From NCBI GenBank assembly GCA_903970285.1, contig CAJCHN010000139.1, forward strand, positions 1 to 52,720: DNA of 52,720 bases, in the 5' to 3' direction. Numbering within the stretch: position 1 is the stretch's first letter; each line of letters begins with the position of its first letter. The translations under genes were made by a program, and so were the position numbers. Of this stretch, positions 1 to 9,036 are shown one piece after another. This DNA is from Rhodanobacteraceae bacterium. GTDB lineage: Bacteria; Acidobacteriota; Terriglobia; Terriglobales; Acidobacteriaceae. Below the pieces are notes generated by a model that was given only the letters and a program-made list of their open reading frames with translations, ran no database searches and was not told the DNA's origin.

Positions 1-339
1 CACCAGGGCCGCCTGCTCTTCGCCGAGGAACTCCGGTCGCTCTCCGCCCGCTTCCGCGAGATCACGGTCACGCTGCCGCCGCCCACCGGCGACGCTCCCG
101 CTGTCCTGACCCGGACCGGCGCGCCCGTCCCCGACTCCTGGCTGCTGCTCGAAACCACGCTCACCGCCGCCCGCTTCGTGCATCTCCATGCCGACACCGA
201 GCCGGTGGCCGCCCAGGTTTCCGAGGTCTTTACCAGCGGCGGCCTCACCCCGCACCTGCACGCCGAACCTATGACACTGCGCGCCATCTTCCTCGCGCTG
301 GCCAAGTCCGGCCGCACCCCGGCCGTGCCCGCTCCATAA
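1..339 (+). CDS. ABC transporter ATP-binding protein, C-terminal fragment
   Basis: The reading frame is open from base 1 to a TAA at 337-339, so only the last 112 residues are in the window. The first residues (HQGRLLFAEELRSL) match the stretch that usually follows the H-loop in ABC-2 type drug or lipid exporter ATPases, where 'I.hGrl...g' precedes the accessory C-terminal domain. The Walker motifs lie upstream of the window and cannot be checked. The next gene, 63 bp downstream on the same strand, is a multi-spanning permease, so the two probably form one exporter. The family call rests on this short tail and on context. Confidence 0.65.
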   Translation, partial: HQGRLLFAEELRSLSARFREITVTLPPPTGDAPAVLTRTGAPVPDSWLLLETTLTAARFVHLHADTEPVAAQVSEVFTSGGLTPHLHAEPMTLRAIFLALAKSGRTPAVPAP

Positions 340-402
340 GTCCGGCTTTGCCTGCCCTCGCACTCCGCACCGTCAGACTCGCCTTACCAGAAGGGATCAA
401 GA

Positions 403-1959
403 ATGCCCCGCACGCCCCAGCCGCTGCACATCTTCCGCAAAGATCTCATGCACCTGTGGCCGGAGACGCTGGCGGTTGTCGCCCTCTTCGCCGCATTCGC
501 CTGGGCAGCGCCGTCGCACTGGACCGGCTCCGAGTACGCCGGCATCGCCGGCCTGCTCTCCATCTTTCTCAAGGTCTTGCTGATGCCCATCTCCTGGCTG
601 GTGGTCATCTCCCGGCTCATTCACGATGAGCCGCTGGTCGGCGACCGCCAGTTCTGGACCTCCCGCCCCTATCACTGGGCGTCGCTGCTTGCCGCCAAGA
701 TCCTGTATCTGATCGCCTTCCTTTATCTGCCGTTCCTGCTGATGCAGGTTTACCTGCTGAAGCACGCCGGGCTGTACCCGACGACGGTTCTGCCGGAGCT
801 GCTGCACAACCTGCTGCTGCTGACGGTCGTTGTCGTCATCCCGATTGCGGCCATCTCCGCCGTCACCAGCAGCTTTCCGCGCGTGCTGCTGTCGGTCGTC
901 GCCGCGGTCATCTACCTCATCATCGTGGCGCTGGTGGTCGTCTATCTGATCTTCCGCCGCATGCCCGCGCCGGAGCTCGAGCCGCTCCTGACGACTCTCT
1001 TCGTGGTGTTGCCCGCAGCCGCGCTGGTCACTCAGTACGCCACACGCCGCACCTTGATCAGCCGCAGCATCCTGATCGCCACGCCGCTGCTGATTGCTCT
1101 GCTCATCTTCCTCACTCCGGCGACGGCTCTCATCCGCAGCGCCTACCCAGTCGCATCGACGCCCAGGCTGGGCGCCATACCCGATGCTTTGATGCCGAAG
1201 TCGCCGCAGGCCGGAAGCCTGGTCGTCATTCACGGCAAGGTGCAGCTGGCCGTGCCCTTCACCATCGCCGACGCGGACAAGGATTCAAACTACCTGATCA
1301 ACGGCGTCGCCGCCAGCATCGAGGCTCCGGGCGTGCACTGGTCCAGCCCGTACATCACAGCCTTTGGCGAGCCCTTCAACATCGGCACGCCGTACCGGGT
1401 GATCCCGGTCGAGATGCCTCTGGAGGTCTTCAACCAGCTTCACCAGGTGCCCGCGGATGTCCACCTGTCGCTCGCGGTGCAGCAGTTGAAGGCGGACAAG
1501 CCCACCACCTGGAAAGCGACGTTACAGCCGTTTTCGGTGCCGGGACATGGCGTCTGCGCCTACGCCCCGCAGCGGCCAGAGGATCCGCCGGTGTGCAGCT
1601 ACCCCTTCAAGCTGCCCGAGGTGAACTACGTCTCGGCGCCGCTGGCGGCGGACTGCTCCCAGCCCGCGGCATCGCAGACAACCGGCGTCGCGAGCCTGGG
1701 CGGCACAGGAACCACGCTCGACTTCGACCCGGTCGTCACCGAGCCACTGAGGCTGCAGCCGCGCGGCGCGCAGCAGGGAGCGAGCTATTTGCTCTGTCCG
1801 GGCACGGCACTGACCTTCATCGAGGCGCACCGGCAGTCCAAGAACCGGTTTGAGGTGGATGAAAAGCAGCTGAACCTGGACAATCTGGCGACCCACAACA
1901 AGCCGTTGAAGCCGGAGCTGAACCGGCAGGCGCCGCCTCCGCTGCCGGACCAGGAGTGA
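403..1959 (+). CDS. ABC-2 type permease-like membrane protein with large C-terminal soluble domain
   Basis: A 518-residue membrane protein. The first ~245 residues hold about seven hydrophobic helices (roughly 18-36, 46-72, 90-118, 132-157, 160-184, 194-213, 222-244). Residues ~245-518 lack membrane helices and form a proline-containing, probably exported, domain that ends in a Pro/Glu tail. The ATG is preceded by AAGGGA at good spacing. It follows an ABC ATPase remnant, so it is probably the membrane half of that exporter; the substrate is unknown. The long soluble tail is unusual for a simple ABC-2 permease and I do not recognise it. The stop lies only 6 bp from the convergent MarR gene. 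Confidence 0.7.
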   Translation: MPRTPQPLHIFRKDLMHLWPETLAVVALFAAFAWAAPSHWTGSEYAGIAGLLSIFLKVLLMPISWLVVISRLIHDEPLVGDRQFWTSRPYHWASLLAAKILYLIAFLYLPFLLMQVYLLKHAGLYPTTVLPELLHNLLLLTVVVVIPIAAISAVTSSFPRVLLSVVAAVIYLIIVALVVVYLIFRRMPAPELEPLLTTLFVVLPAAALVTQYATRRTLISRSILIATPLLIALLIFLTPATALIRSAYPVASTPRLGAIPDALMPKSPQAGSLVVIHGKVQLAVPFTIADADKDSNYLINGVAASIEAPGVHWSSPYITAFGEPFNIGTPYRVIPVEMPLEVFNQLHQVPADVHLSLAVQQLKADKPTTWKATLQPFSVPGHGVCAYAPQRPEDPPVCSYPFKLPEVNYVSAPLAADCSQPAASQTTGVASLGGTGTTLDFDPVVTEPLRLQPRGAQQGASYLLCPGTALTFIEAHRQSKNRFEVDEKQLNLDNLATHNKPLKPELNRQAPPPLPDQE

Positions 1960-1965
1960 CGCGGC

Positions 1966-2445
1966 TCAGGCGCTTTCGTCGCGGCGGGGACGCCGGGCCA
2001 GAACCAGCAACTCGCTCAGGTTCGTCATCTCCTCCTCAGACATCGCGGGGAAGAGGCCGGCGTGCACGCCGCCGATGATCTCGTCGAGCTGGTTGACCAG
2101 CTGCAGACCCTTTTCGGCTAGCGTAGTGCGCAGAACGCGCCGATCGTCCGTGCTGCGGACGCGCTGAACCCAGCCGGCGCGCTCCATGCGGGAGAGGATG
2201 CGGGGCACATCGGGAACCTGGGCGACCAGGCGCTCGCCAACCTCATGCTGCATCAGCCCGGTGGCGCCGGCTCCGCGCAGAATGCGGAGGACGTTGTATT
2301 GCGTGGGCGAGAGTCCGTGGGGTCTCAGCTTCTGCTCGAACTGGTGACTGACGGCGGCGGTGGTGCGGGAGAGATTGAGCCATAACTCTTCCTGGATGCT
2401 GTCGAAGGGCCTGCTCTGGTGGATCTCAGACTGCAACTTGGACAT
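1966..2445 (-). CDS. MarR family transcriptional regulator
   Basis: A 159-residue protein with the MarR winged-helix layout: an N-terminal dimerisation helix, then LSPTQYNVLRILRGAGATGLMQHEVGERL, a recognition region (PDVPRILSRMERAGWVQRVRS) and the wing D-D-R-R-V-L, followed by C-terminal helices. Such proteins bind palindromes as dimers and usually repress nearby efflux or stress genes, releasing DNA on ligand binding. It is convergent with the ABC permease gene with a 6-bp gap, and divergent from the glycosyltransferase across about 166 bp. No clear palindromic operator was visible there. No strong Shine-Dalgarno sequence precedes the ATG. Confidence 0.9.
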   Translation of the reverse strand: MSKLQSEIHQSRPFDSIQEELWLNLSRTTAAVSHQFEQKLRPHGLSPTQYNVLRILRGAGATGLMQHEVGERLVAQVPDVPRILSRMERAGWVQRVRSTDDRRVLRTTLAEKGLQLVNQLDEIIGGVHAGLFPAMSEEEMTNLSELLVLARRPRRDESA

Positions 2446-2611
2446 AGAAAGGCTTTCTGGTGCGCCGGGTCGGCTGTTCCGGTCTTGGCAGAGAGTCTAG
2501 AGCAAAGCGTGGCCGAGCGGGAGAGTTGATGCTCGGGACTGGCTGCGGCGGCCATTCGCCGAAAATTCATACCTGCCGATTGTCTTCCTGCTGTAACACT
2601 GGAGGCATACG

Positions 2612-3394
2612 GTGATACGTGTGCGGCTAAGCTTCGTCATCCCTGCTTACAATGAAGAACGGTATCTGCCTGCCTGCCTCGAGTCGATCCTGGCGCAGAC
2701 TCGCGATCTGGGCCCCCATTCCGGCACCGCGATCGAGGTGATCGTCGTCAACAATGCAAGCTCCGACCGCACCCGCGAGGTCGCGCTCAGCTACCCGGGC
2801 GTGATGGTGGTCGACGAGCCGCGCAAGGGTCTGCCGTACGCGCGGCAGGCGGGCTTCTGCGCCAGCACGGGCGAGCTGATCGCCAACGTCGACTCCGACT
2901 CCAGGCTGACGCCGGGCTGGGTGCGGCGGGTGCTCGACACCTTCGCTGAGGCCCAGAGCAAGGGCCAGCACCTGGTTGCGCTCAGCGGGCCGGTCGAGTA
3001 CTACGACCTGACCCCGTCGCAGATGGTGAGCGTTCACCTGTTCTACCTCTTGGCGTTCGTGCTGTATTGCCTGAACCGCTATATCCTGCGCGCGGGTTCG
3101 ATGGTGCAGGGCGGCAACTTCGTGCTGGATGCGGCCGCGCTGCACGAGATCGGCGGCTTCAACACCGCGATCCCGTTCTATGGCGAGGACACCGACATTG
3201 CGCGCCGGCTGAACCGGGTCGGCAAGGTCGTCTTCACCTTCCAGCTCAAGATGTTCTCCTCGGCCCGGAGGTTGAAGAAGGAAGGCATGCTGAAGATCGG
3301 CATGCGCTACACCATCAACTACCTCTGGACGACCTTCCGCAAGCGTCCCTTTACCGAGGAGTACATCGACATCCGCGAGCAGCACGAGCACTAG
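2612..3394 (+). CDS. Family 2 glycosyltransferase
   Basis: A 260-residue GT-A fold glycosyltransferase. It opens with LSFVIPAYNEERYLPACLESIL, has the VVNNASSDRT nucleotide-binding turn and a DxD-type metal site at D94-S-D96 (NVDSDSRLTPGW). A hydrophobic segment at about 138-157 suggests membrane association. The acceptor-side motif GEDTDIARRL is near the C-terminus. The start is GTG at 2612, with GGAGG 6 bases upstream. Such enzymes add sugars from nucleotide donors to lipids or polysaccharides; the product is unknown. It stands alone between divergent and convergent neighbours. Confidence 0.88.
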   Translation: MIRVRLSFVIPAYNEERYLPACLESILAQTRDLGPHSGTAIEVIVVNNASSDRTREVALSYPGVMVVDEPRKGLPYARQAGFCASTGELIANVDSDSRLTPGWVRRVLDTFAEAQSKGQHLVALSGPVEYYDLTPSQMVSVHLFYLLAFVLYCLNRYILRAGSMVQGGNFVLDAAALHEIGGFNTAIPFYGEDTDIARRLNRVGKVVFTFQLKMFSSARRLKKEGMLKIGMRYTINYLWTTFRKRPFTEEYIDIREQHEH

Positions 3395-3424
3395 CTCCAG
3401 TCGCGGAAGATTTGGGTTGCGTGT

Positions 3425-3694
3425 TTACCGTGCCAGGTCGTGGCCCAGGTTCGACTCCGGAAGCTGCACCTGGTGGCTTGCAAGCGCGTGGCGCACCTTC
3501 TCCACCTTCGTCCCGTGCACGCGGATAGCCTCGTGCAGGAGCTGCCCGGTGGTTTTGAACTCCTGCGCCCAGTAGTGAATGTCGGACGCCAGTTTGGGGT
3601 TGATCTCGCTCTCACTCGAGGGCACGACATGCCCGTGCTCGGTCTTCGGGTGCTCGATGGGTGCAGCGCTTGCGATGATGGTGTCTTCTGCCAT
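3425..3694 (-). CDS. DUF3606-like small protein
   Basis: An 89-residue soluble protein. The segment from about residue 32 to 72 (KLASDIHYWAQEFKTTGQLLHEAIRVHGTKVEKVRHAL, split here only by description) has the spacing of DUF3606: a polar start, a Tyr-Trp pair, and a helix ending in Val-x-x-x-G then V-x-x-x-L. The function of DUF3606 is unknown. The gene follows the PIN-gene fragment on the same strand and faces the glycosyltransferase gene across 30 bp. The family call is by eye. Confidence 0.6.
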   Translation of the reverse strand: MAEDTIIASAAPIEHPKTEHGHVVPSSESEINPKLASDIHYWAQEFKTTGQLLHEAIRVHGTKVEKVRHALASHQVQLPESNLGHDLAR

Positions 3695-3755
3695 GCTTGA
3701 ACCTCTTTCCTGCTTAGGTGGATGTGCGTTCCGGCGCGGGGGATGGCTGGAGGCG

Positions 3756-3918
3756 GACTGACGAGATGCCGGGCCTGCTGCAGGGTTCCGGCGGAAGGCA
3801 CGACGACCTGATGCGCGGAGGCGAGCAGCTTCAGAGTATCGATGCGACGCAGCGGGTCGCGGTTTTGACTGATTTCGTATTCGAGGACGGTGCTCGAGAA
3901 GAAAAGCAATTTGCCTGC
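3756..3918 (-). pseudogene. Internal fragment of a second PIN-domain gene
   Basis: These 163 bases match 4328-4490 with seven mismatches and no gaps, and correspond to about residues 38-91 of the PIN protein encoded upstream. There is no start and no C-terminal catalytic half. Four of the seven differences are silent, two together change a single Leu/Phe codon, and one is the CAA (Gln) codon here versus TAA in the upstream copy. The silent-rich pattern suggests that the fragment derives from a diverged functional homologue rather than from decay of the neighbour. Confidence 0.8.
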
Positions 3919-3930
3919 TGAACCCGTGGG

Positions 3931-4161
3931 TCAGGGGGCAGGATGATCGTTAGATCCTAACTCGCGTTCGATTTCTTCGATGGTGGCCCCGTCGAGCCAT
4001 TGATGGCGTTCGGCGGTGTAGTCGCCCTTGCCAGAGCGGAAGGTCATGAGGAAGCGCGCGAGGCCTCCCAGCCCGAACTCGCGTTGGATGGCGTCGAGAG
4101 TTCGGCGTTCAAATTCTTCGTCGCTCAGGCTGGCGATCGGGGAATCGGCGGCTTCAATCAT
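3931..4161 (-). CDS. Small acidic protein coupled to the PIN-domain gene
   Basis: A 76-residue soluble protein. Its ATG overlaps the TGA of the PIN gene (ATGA at 4158-4161), so the two were translated together. It contains SLSDEEFERRTLDAIQREFGLGGLARFLMTF and ends with an acidic helix (TIEEIEREL). I do not recognise the family. The position invites a partner or antitoxin role, but PIN antitoxins are normally encoded upstream of the toxin and contain a DNA-binding fold, neither of which is seen here. Both ends are well defined by the overlap and the stop. Confidence 0.6.
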   Translation of the reverse strand: MIEAADSPIASLSDEEFERRTLDAIQREFGLGGLARFLMTFRSGKGDYTAERHQWLDGATIEEIERELGSNDHPAP

Positions 4162-4601
4162 GGACTCCTCCGTTGCAGCCAGTCTATCGGATTTATCAAC
4201 TCCGGTCTGCGGTTCTTGGTCTTGCGCACGGCGATATGGAGAAAGCGGTCGTCGGTGGTGATAAGCCAGTCGGCGTTTGCCTGTTGCGCCGTTGCCAGGT
4301 GCAGGGCGTCCAGCAGCGAGAAGCCTTGACTGACGAGATGCCGGGCCTGCTGCAGGGTTCCAGCGGAAGGCACGACGACCTGATGCGCGGAGGCGAGCAG
4401 CTTCAGAGTATCGATGCGACGCAGCGGGTCGCGGTTTTAACTGATCTCATATTCAAGGACGGTGCTCGACAGGAAAAGCAATTTGCCTGCGTCCACGAGA
4501 TCAAGAATCTGCGCTACAGCCTGAGCTTCTCGACGGACGCGTGGGCTAGAGAGGTCGTCGGTGAGGCGGTTGAGGGCGCATGTGTCGAGATAGATGGTCA
4601 T
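4158..4601 (-). pseudogene. PIN-domain (VapC-like) ribonuclease gene with an internal stop
   Basis: Read from ATG at 4601, the frame encodes MTIYLDTCALNRL..., with the first PIN acidic residue in YLDT, then STVLEYEIS, and stops at TAA (4437-4439) after 54 codons. The same frame then continues without another stop to 4158, with LLDALHLATAQQANADWLITTDDRF, the C-terminal acidic cluster of PIN nucleases. A parallel fragment at 3756-3918 has CAA at this codon, so one C-to-T change explains the break. PIN proteins of this type cleave RNA and are usually toxins. The gene starts 22 bp after the gyrA stop on the same strand. A sequencing error at this base is possible. Confidence 0.82.
4328..4490. repeat. 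163-bp direct repeat, partner at 3756-3918
   Basis: The two copies are in the same orientation, 572 bp apart, and differ at seven positions without indels. The copy here lies inside the interrupted PIN gene; the other is an isolated fragment. The ends are abrupt and no insertion-sequence ends or target duplications were seen around them. Confidence 0.9.
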
Positions 4602-4623
4602 ACACACGCGCCCCGTGGCTCGC

Positions 4624-7614
4624 TTACTGCAAGAGCGTCCCGTTCTCCGGCTGGATCTTCGGGTCTTCGGGGGGGATGGTCATGGCGGCGGCGACCTTGT
4701 CGTCGGGGTCGAGGTCGAGGAGCTTGACCCCGGAGGTTCCGCGGCCGGCGGCGCGGACGGTCTTGGTGTCGATGCGGATGATCTTGCCAAATTGCGAGAT
4801 GACCATCATCTCTGTGGTGTCGTCGACCAGCTGGATGGAGGCCACTTTGCCCACTTTGGGGGTGGTCTTCATGTTGATGACGCCGGTGCCGCCGCGGGAC
4901 TGCAGGCGGTAACGGTCGACGTCGGTGCGCTTGCCGAAGCCATTCTCAGAGACGGTCAGGATCAGGCAGGGAGTCAGCCCGAGTTTTTCGTCCAGTTTGT
5001 CGAGCTTGGCCTGCGCGGCCGCGTCCAGCGTCTCAGCCGCGTCGGAACCGAGGATCTCCTGGCCGTCCGGCGCGGATTGACGGGCGGCCACGTCGGAGAA
5101 GCCAACAGCAGGCCCCTCGGCTTCGCTGCGGGACGACAACGCGGTGGGAGCTGCGCCGAGCACGTCGTCAAGCTGGCTGGTGAGGCCAAGTTCGGCAGCT
5201 TTCTGGCGACGCTGCCGTTCGCGGGCCTCGGGCGAGGGCGTGACAGCGGCGCCGATTACGTAGTCGCCTTTGCGGAGGTTGATGCCGCGGTTGCCGGTGG
5301 CGGGCCGGCCCATGGGGCGCAGGTCCTGCTCGTTGAAGCGGATCGCCATGCCGTCGCGGGTGGCGAGGAAGATGACCTGCTGGCCGTCGGTGATCCGTGC
5401 GGTGACGAGTTCGTCGTCCTTTTCGATGTTGATCGCGATGATGCCGCGCGCCATCACGTTCGAGAAGTCCTTTAGCGGCGTCTTCTTCACCGTGCCGTTG
5501 CGGGTGGCGAAGAGGATGTTCTTGCCTTCCTCGGTCAGGTTCTTGACGGGGAGAATGGTGACGACCTTCTCGCCGGGCTGGAGATCGACCAGAGAAGCCA
5601 TGGCCTTGCCCTTACCCGTGGTGCCAACGTCGGGAACCTCGTAGATCTTGACCCAGTAGACGCGGCCGCTGTTGGTGAAGCAGAGCAGATAGGCGTGCGT
5701 GGAATCGATGATGAGCTGCGCGACGAAGTCTTCGTCGCGGGTTTTCATGCCGATGCGCCCGGTGCCGCCGCGGCGCTGCTGCCGGTAGGTGCTGATGGGC
5801 GTGCGCTTGAGGTAGCCGGTATGCGAGACCGTGACCGCAACCTGCTCGTCGGCGATGAGGTCTTCGAGCGTCATGTCGACGGTTTCGTCGAGGATGTGGG
5901 TGCGGCGCGGGTCGCCGTAGCGCGCCTTGATGTCTTCAAGTTCCTGGGCGATGACCGCGCGAAGCTTCGCCGCGCTGGCCAGGATGCTCTCGTACTCGGC
6001 GATGTTTTCGCGGATCTGCGCGAGTTCGCGAAGCAGTTCGTCGATGCTGAGTTGCGTCAGACGATAAAGCTGCAGTTCGAGGATGGCGTCGATCTGGCGC
6101 AGGCTGAGGATGAGGCTGGCGCCCGTGGCAGGGCTGGTCGAGGAGACCGGCAGGGTGTTCGGATCGATGCCGTACTTGGCCGGGTCAAGGGTGATGCCGG
6201 CGATCTCCGTGCCGCGCAGCGTGATGGCGCGGTTGCTGAAGTAGGCGAACAGGTTCTCGCGGGCGTCGGCGCGGCTGCTGGACTGGCGGATGATGCGGAT
6301 CACCTGGTCCAGGTGGTCGAGCGCGATCTGGTAACCGAGCAGGATGTGCTCGCGGTCCCGCGCCTTGGCCAGCAGGAAGGCGGTCCGGCGGCGGACCACA
6401 TCCTGGCGATGGTCAAGGAAGGCGCGGATGGCCTGGTCGAGTGGAAGTTCCTTCGGCTGACCGTTGTGGACGGCCAGGAAGATCATCGAGAACGACTCCT
6501 GCATCTGGGTGTGCTTGTGCAGCTGGTTGAGGACGATCTGGTGCTCTGCCCCACGCTTGAGGCCGATGACGATCCTCATGCCGTCCCGGTCGGATTCGTC
6601 GCGGAACTCGTCGCGGGCGATATCGGTGATGATGCCCTCGTTCACCAGTTCGGCGATGCGCTCCATCAGCTTGGTCTTATTCACCTGGTAGGGAATCTCG
6701 GTGACGATAATGGCCTGGCGCCCGCCGGAGATGTTCTCGATGGAGCACTTTGCCCGCATCATGAAGCGGCCACGTCCGGTGCGGTACGCGCCGGGAATGG
6801 TCGTCTTGCCGAAGATGTAGCCGCCGGTGGGGAAGTCGGGGCCGAGGACGTGCTCCAGGCACAGGTCCAGATCCGACTTTGTCTCCTGCGGGGATTTCGT
6901 CAGAAGCGCGATGGCGGCGTTGAGCACCTCGCCCAGGTTGTGCGGGGGGATGTTGGTCGCCATGCCGACAGCGATGCCGGAGCTTCCGTTCACGATCAGG
7001 TTGGGGATGCGGGCGGGCAGGACCGAGGGCTCGAGCGTCGATTCATCGTAGTTGGGCACGAAGTCAACCGTGTCCATGTCGATGTCGGCGAGCATCTCGC
7101 CGGCGATGCGGGTCAGGCGCGACTCTGTGTAGCGCATGGCGGCGGGCGGGTCGCCATCGACCGAGCCGAAGTTGCCCTGGCCATCGACCATCAGGTAGCG
7201 CAGCGAGAACGGCTGCGCGAGCCGCACCATGGTGTCGTAAATGGCGGAGTCGCCGTGAGGATGGTAGTTGCCCATCACGTGGCCGACGACCTTGGCGGAC
7301 TTCGTATACTTCTTGTTGTATTGCAGCCCCATCTCCTGCATGCCGTAGAGGATGCGGCGATGCACCGGCTTCAGCCCGTCGCGCACGTCGGGCAGCGCGC
7401 GTCCGATGATGACGGACATGGAGTAGTCGAGATACGATCTGCGCATCTCCTCCTCGATATTGATCGAGAGCATGGAGAGCGCGCCCCGTCCCTGGACCGC
7501 GTTGGGACCATCGGGCGGAGAGCCTGCGGGCGGCGGATTGTTTGAGTTTGCGTCCTGCGGGGAGGGTGGGTTCTGCGGGTCGTTCGGGTCTTGCGGGAAG
7601 AGTTCGTCAGCCAT
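4624..7614 (-). CDS. gyrA: DNA gyrase subunit A
   Basis: A 996-residue gyrase A, the DNA-breaking subunit of the A2B2 enzyme that introduces negative supercoils. After a Pro/Asn-rich tail of ~50 residues comes [24 protein letters not shown]. The quinolone pocket [10 protein letters not shown] keeps Ser123 and Asp127, the drug-sensitive residues. The catalytic tyrosine is Tyr162 (AAMRYTES). The GyrA box QQRRGGTG near residue 612 marks this as gyrase rather than topoisomerase IV. The C-terminal pinwheel is interrupted at about residues 795-880 by a polar Ala/Glu/Gln-rich segment that is absent from E. coli GyrA (875 residues). No Shine-Dalgarno is present; a TATAAT lies 12 bases before the ATG. 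Confidence 0.98.
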   Translation of the reverse strand: MADELFPQDPNDPQNPPSPQDANSNNPPPAGSPPDGPNAVQGRGALSMLSINIEEEMRRSYLDYSMSVIIGRALPDVRDGLKPVHRRILYGMQEMGLQYNKKYTKSAKVVGHVMGNYHPHGDSAIYDTMVRLAQPFSLRYLMVDGQGNFGSVDGDPPAAMRYTESRLTRIAGEMLADIDMDTVDFVPNYDESTLEPSVLPARIPNLIVNGSSGIAVGMATNIPPHNLGEVLNAAIALLTKSPQETKSDLDLCLEHVLGPDFPTGGYIFGKTTIPGAYRTGRGRFMMRAKCSIENISGGRQAIIVTEIPYQVNKTKLMERIAELVNEGIITDIARDEFRDESDRDGMRIVIGLKRGAEHQIVLNQLHKHTQMQESFSMIFLAVHNGQPKELPLDQAIRAFLDHRQDVVRRRTAFLLAKARDREHILLGYQIALDHLDQVIRIIRQSSSRADARENLFAYFSNRAITLRGTEIAGITLDPAKYGIDPNTLPVSSTSPATGASLILSLRQIDAILELQLYRLTQLSIDELLRELAQIRENIAEYESILASAAKLRAVIAQELEDIKARYGDPRRTHILDETVDMTLEDLIADEQVAVTVSHTGYLKRTPISTYRQQRRGGTGRIGMKTRDEDFVAQLIIDSTHAYLLCFTNSGRVYWVKIYEVPDVGTTGKGKAMASLVDLQPGEKVVTILPVKNLTEEGKNILFATRNGTVKKTPLKDFSNVMARGIIAINIEKDDELVTARITDGQQVIFLATRDGMAIRFNEQDLRPMGRPATGNRGINLRKGDYVIGAAVTPSPEARERQRRQKAAELGLTSQLDDVLGAAPTALSSRSEAEGPAVGFSDVAARQSAPDGQEILGSDAAETLDAAAQAKLDKLDEKLGLTPCLILTVSENGFGKRTDVDRYRLQSRGGTGVINMKTTPKVGKVASIQLVDDTTEMMVISQFGKIIRIDTKTVRAAGRGTSGVKLLDLDPDDKVAAAMTIPPEDPKIQPENGTLLQ

Positions 7615-7626
7615 GATTTAGCTATG

Positions 7627-7632
7627 ATTATA
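7627..7632 (-). promoter_or_regulatory. Possible -10 element of gyrA
   Basis: A perfect TATAAT on the minus strand ends 12 bases before the gyrA ATG. No good -35 hexamer is found at 16-18 bases. If it is used, transcription would begin about five bases before the start codon, giving an almost leaderless mRNA, which fits the missing Shine-Dalgarno. Confidence 0.4.
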
Positions 7633-7746
7633 GGCGCTTTGACGGCCTGAAGATAGCGCGGGAGAGGCTTTGGCGGCCACCTCCGGCCCGGCGCTTTGGC
7701 GGGCGGAGGAGCCACTGCCCGGCGCGCGCCTGCGCTCGCCTTCCGC

Positions 7747-9036
7747 TCAAGCCGGAACCGGCTCGTGCTCTGGTTCCATAAACAGCTTGCCGGCCACGAT
7801 CAGCAGCACCAGCGCCGCCGCGCACACGGCGAAGACATGGCGCACCCCGATGTGGTCGGCCAGCGTGCCCGAGAGCGCCAGGCCCAGAATCTGCGCGGTG
7901 AAGATGAGGCTCATCACCGCCGATCCGACCCGTCCCATCAGCTCCTGCGGCGTCTCCTGCTGCATCAGCGTGGTGGAGGGGACGACGATCGCCGCCACCG
8001 CGATGCCGATGAACAGGTTGGCCAGGACGGTGGACCAGATGTACGTGAGCCCGGTCAGCAGGCAGAGCCCGACCGCGATGCCGCCCAGCCCGCTGAGCAC
8101 CAGGGTGGAGTTGCGCAGGTTCTTTCCGGCGGTGTTCACAAGCTGCGCGCCCAGGATCATGCCCACGCCGATCATCGCCGACGCTACGCCGAAGGTGCGG
8201 GTGGAGGCATGCAGCGAATCGCGGACGTAGACCGCGATCAGCGGGCCGAAACAACCCAGCACGAACATGCCCGCAGCGAACGAAAGCATTACGAACAGCA
8301 GCGCGGCATGGCCCAGGATGAACCCGATGCCGACCTTCATGTCGGGCAGAATGGACGCGAATCCCGACTTGGAAGCGCTGCCGTCTGCCGCCGGAACCCC
8401 TGGCGGAGACGTAGTCTTCACCTCGCGCCGAATGGCCAGCGACGCAATCAGCAAGCCGGAGGCGACGAAGCTGGCCGCATCTCCCCAGTAGCAGACCTTG
8501 GCGCCAAAGCGGGCGACCAGCAGCCCGGAGATGGCCGGGCCGATGATGCGCAGGCCGAACATCACCTGCTGCATCAGCGTGTTGGCCGAACGCAGCCCGT
8601 GCAGTGGGACCACCGTGCGCAAGGTCGAGCCCTGCGCCGGGCCAAAGAAGCTGGACACGACCGAGATGGACGCGAGGATCAGGTAGAAATGCCAGACCGT
8701 GTGCGCGCCCAGCAGAAGCAGGCACAGCGCGGCGCGAGTGAGATCGCTGGCGACCAGGGTCGGCTTCAGCGGCCAGCGATCCACGAAGACGCCGGCCAGG
8801 ATGCTGAGGATGGCGATCGGCAGCAGATAGGCGATCTGCAGGCCGTTGACCTGCTGCGGCGTGCCCTGGAGCTTGTAGGTGAGCACACTGATGACGGCGA
8901 AGAGCGCAAGGAAGTCTCCAAAGCCGGAGACGACCTGCGCGTACCAGAGGCGGCGCATCACCGGGATGCGCAGCACCTCGCCCACGGTAAGCGGCGCGGG
9001 CGCGGTAGTCGCGTCGGTGCTCGGAGTGGAGCTCAT
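7747..9036 (-). CDS. MFS transporter (MFS_3/EntS-like exporter)
   Basis: A 429-residue integral membrane protein with about 12 hydrophobic helices and the MFS motif-A-like loop GVFVDRWPLKPTLVASDLTRA after helix 2, typical of the MFS_3 group that includes enterobactin and macrolide exporters. A longer version could start at 9066, but the ATG at 9036 overlaps the TGA of the upstream deacetylase gene (ATGA), which favours coupled translation. The substrate is unknown. The helices continue to a short cytoplasmic tail (MEPEHEPVPA). Confidence 0.88.
   Translation of the reverse strand: MSSTPSTDATTAPAPLTVGEVLRIPVMRRLWYAQVVSGFGDFLALFAVISVLTYKLQGTPQQVNGLQIAYLLPIAILSILAGVFVDRWPLKPTLVASDLTRAALCLLLLGAHTVWHFYLILASISVVSSFFGPAQGSTLRTVVPLHGLRSANTLMQQVMFGLRIIGPAISGLLVARFGAKVCYWGDAASFVASGLLIASLAIRREVKTTSPPGVPAADGSASKSGFASILPDMKVGIGFILGHAALLFVMLSFAAGMFVLGCFGPLIAVYVRDSLHASTRTFGVASAMIGVGMILGAQLVNTAGKNLRNSTLVLSGLGGIAVGLCLLTGLTYIWSTVLANLFIGIAVAAIVVPSTTLMQQETPQELMGRVGSAVMSLIFTAQILGLALSGTLADHIGVRHVFAVCAAALVLLIVAGKLFMEPEHEPVPA

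Noticed and set aside
3756-4490. Insertion sequence bounded by the 163-bp repeats
   Set aside because: No transposase, no terminal inverted repeats, no target duplication; the repeat is part of a PIN coding sequence.
5695-7545. 616-residue plus-strand frame opposite gyrA
   Set aside because: It is antisense to a certain gene, with Asp/Val/Gly/Arg-biased composition and no motif; long antisense frames are common in high-GC DNA.
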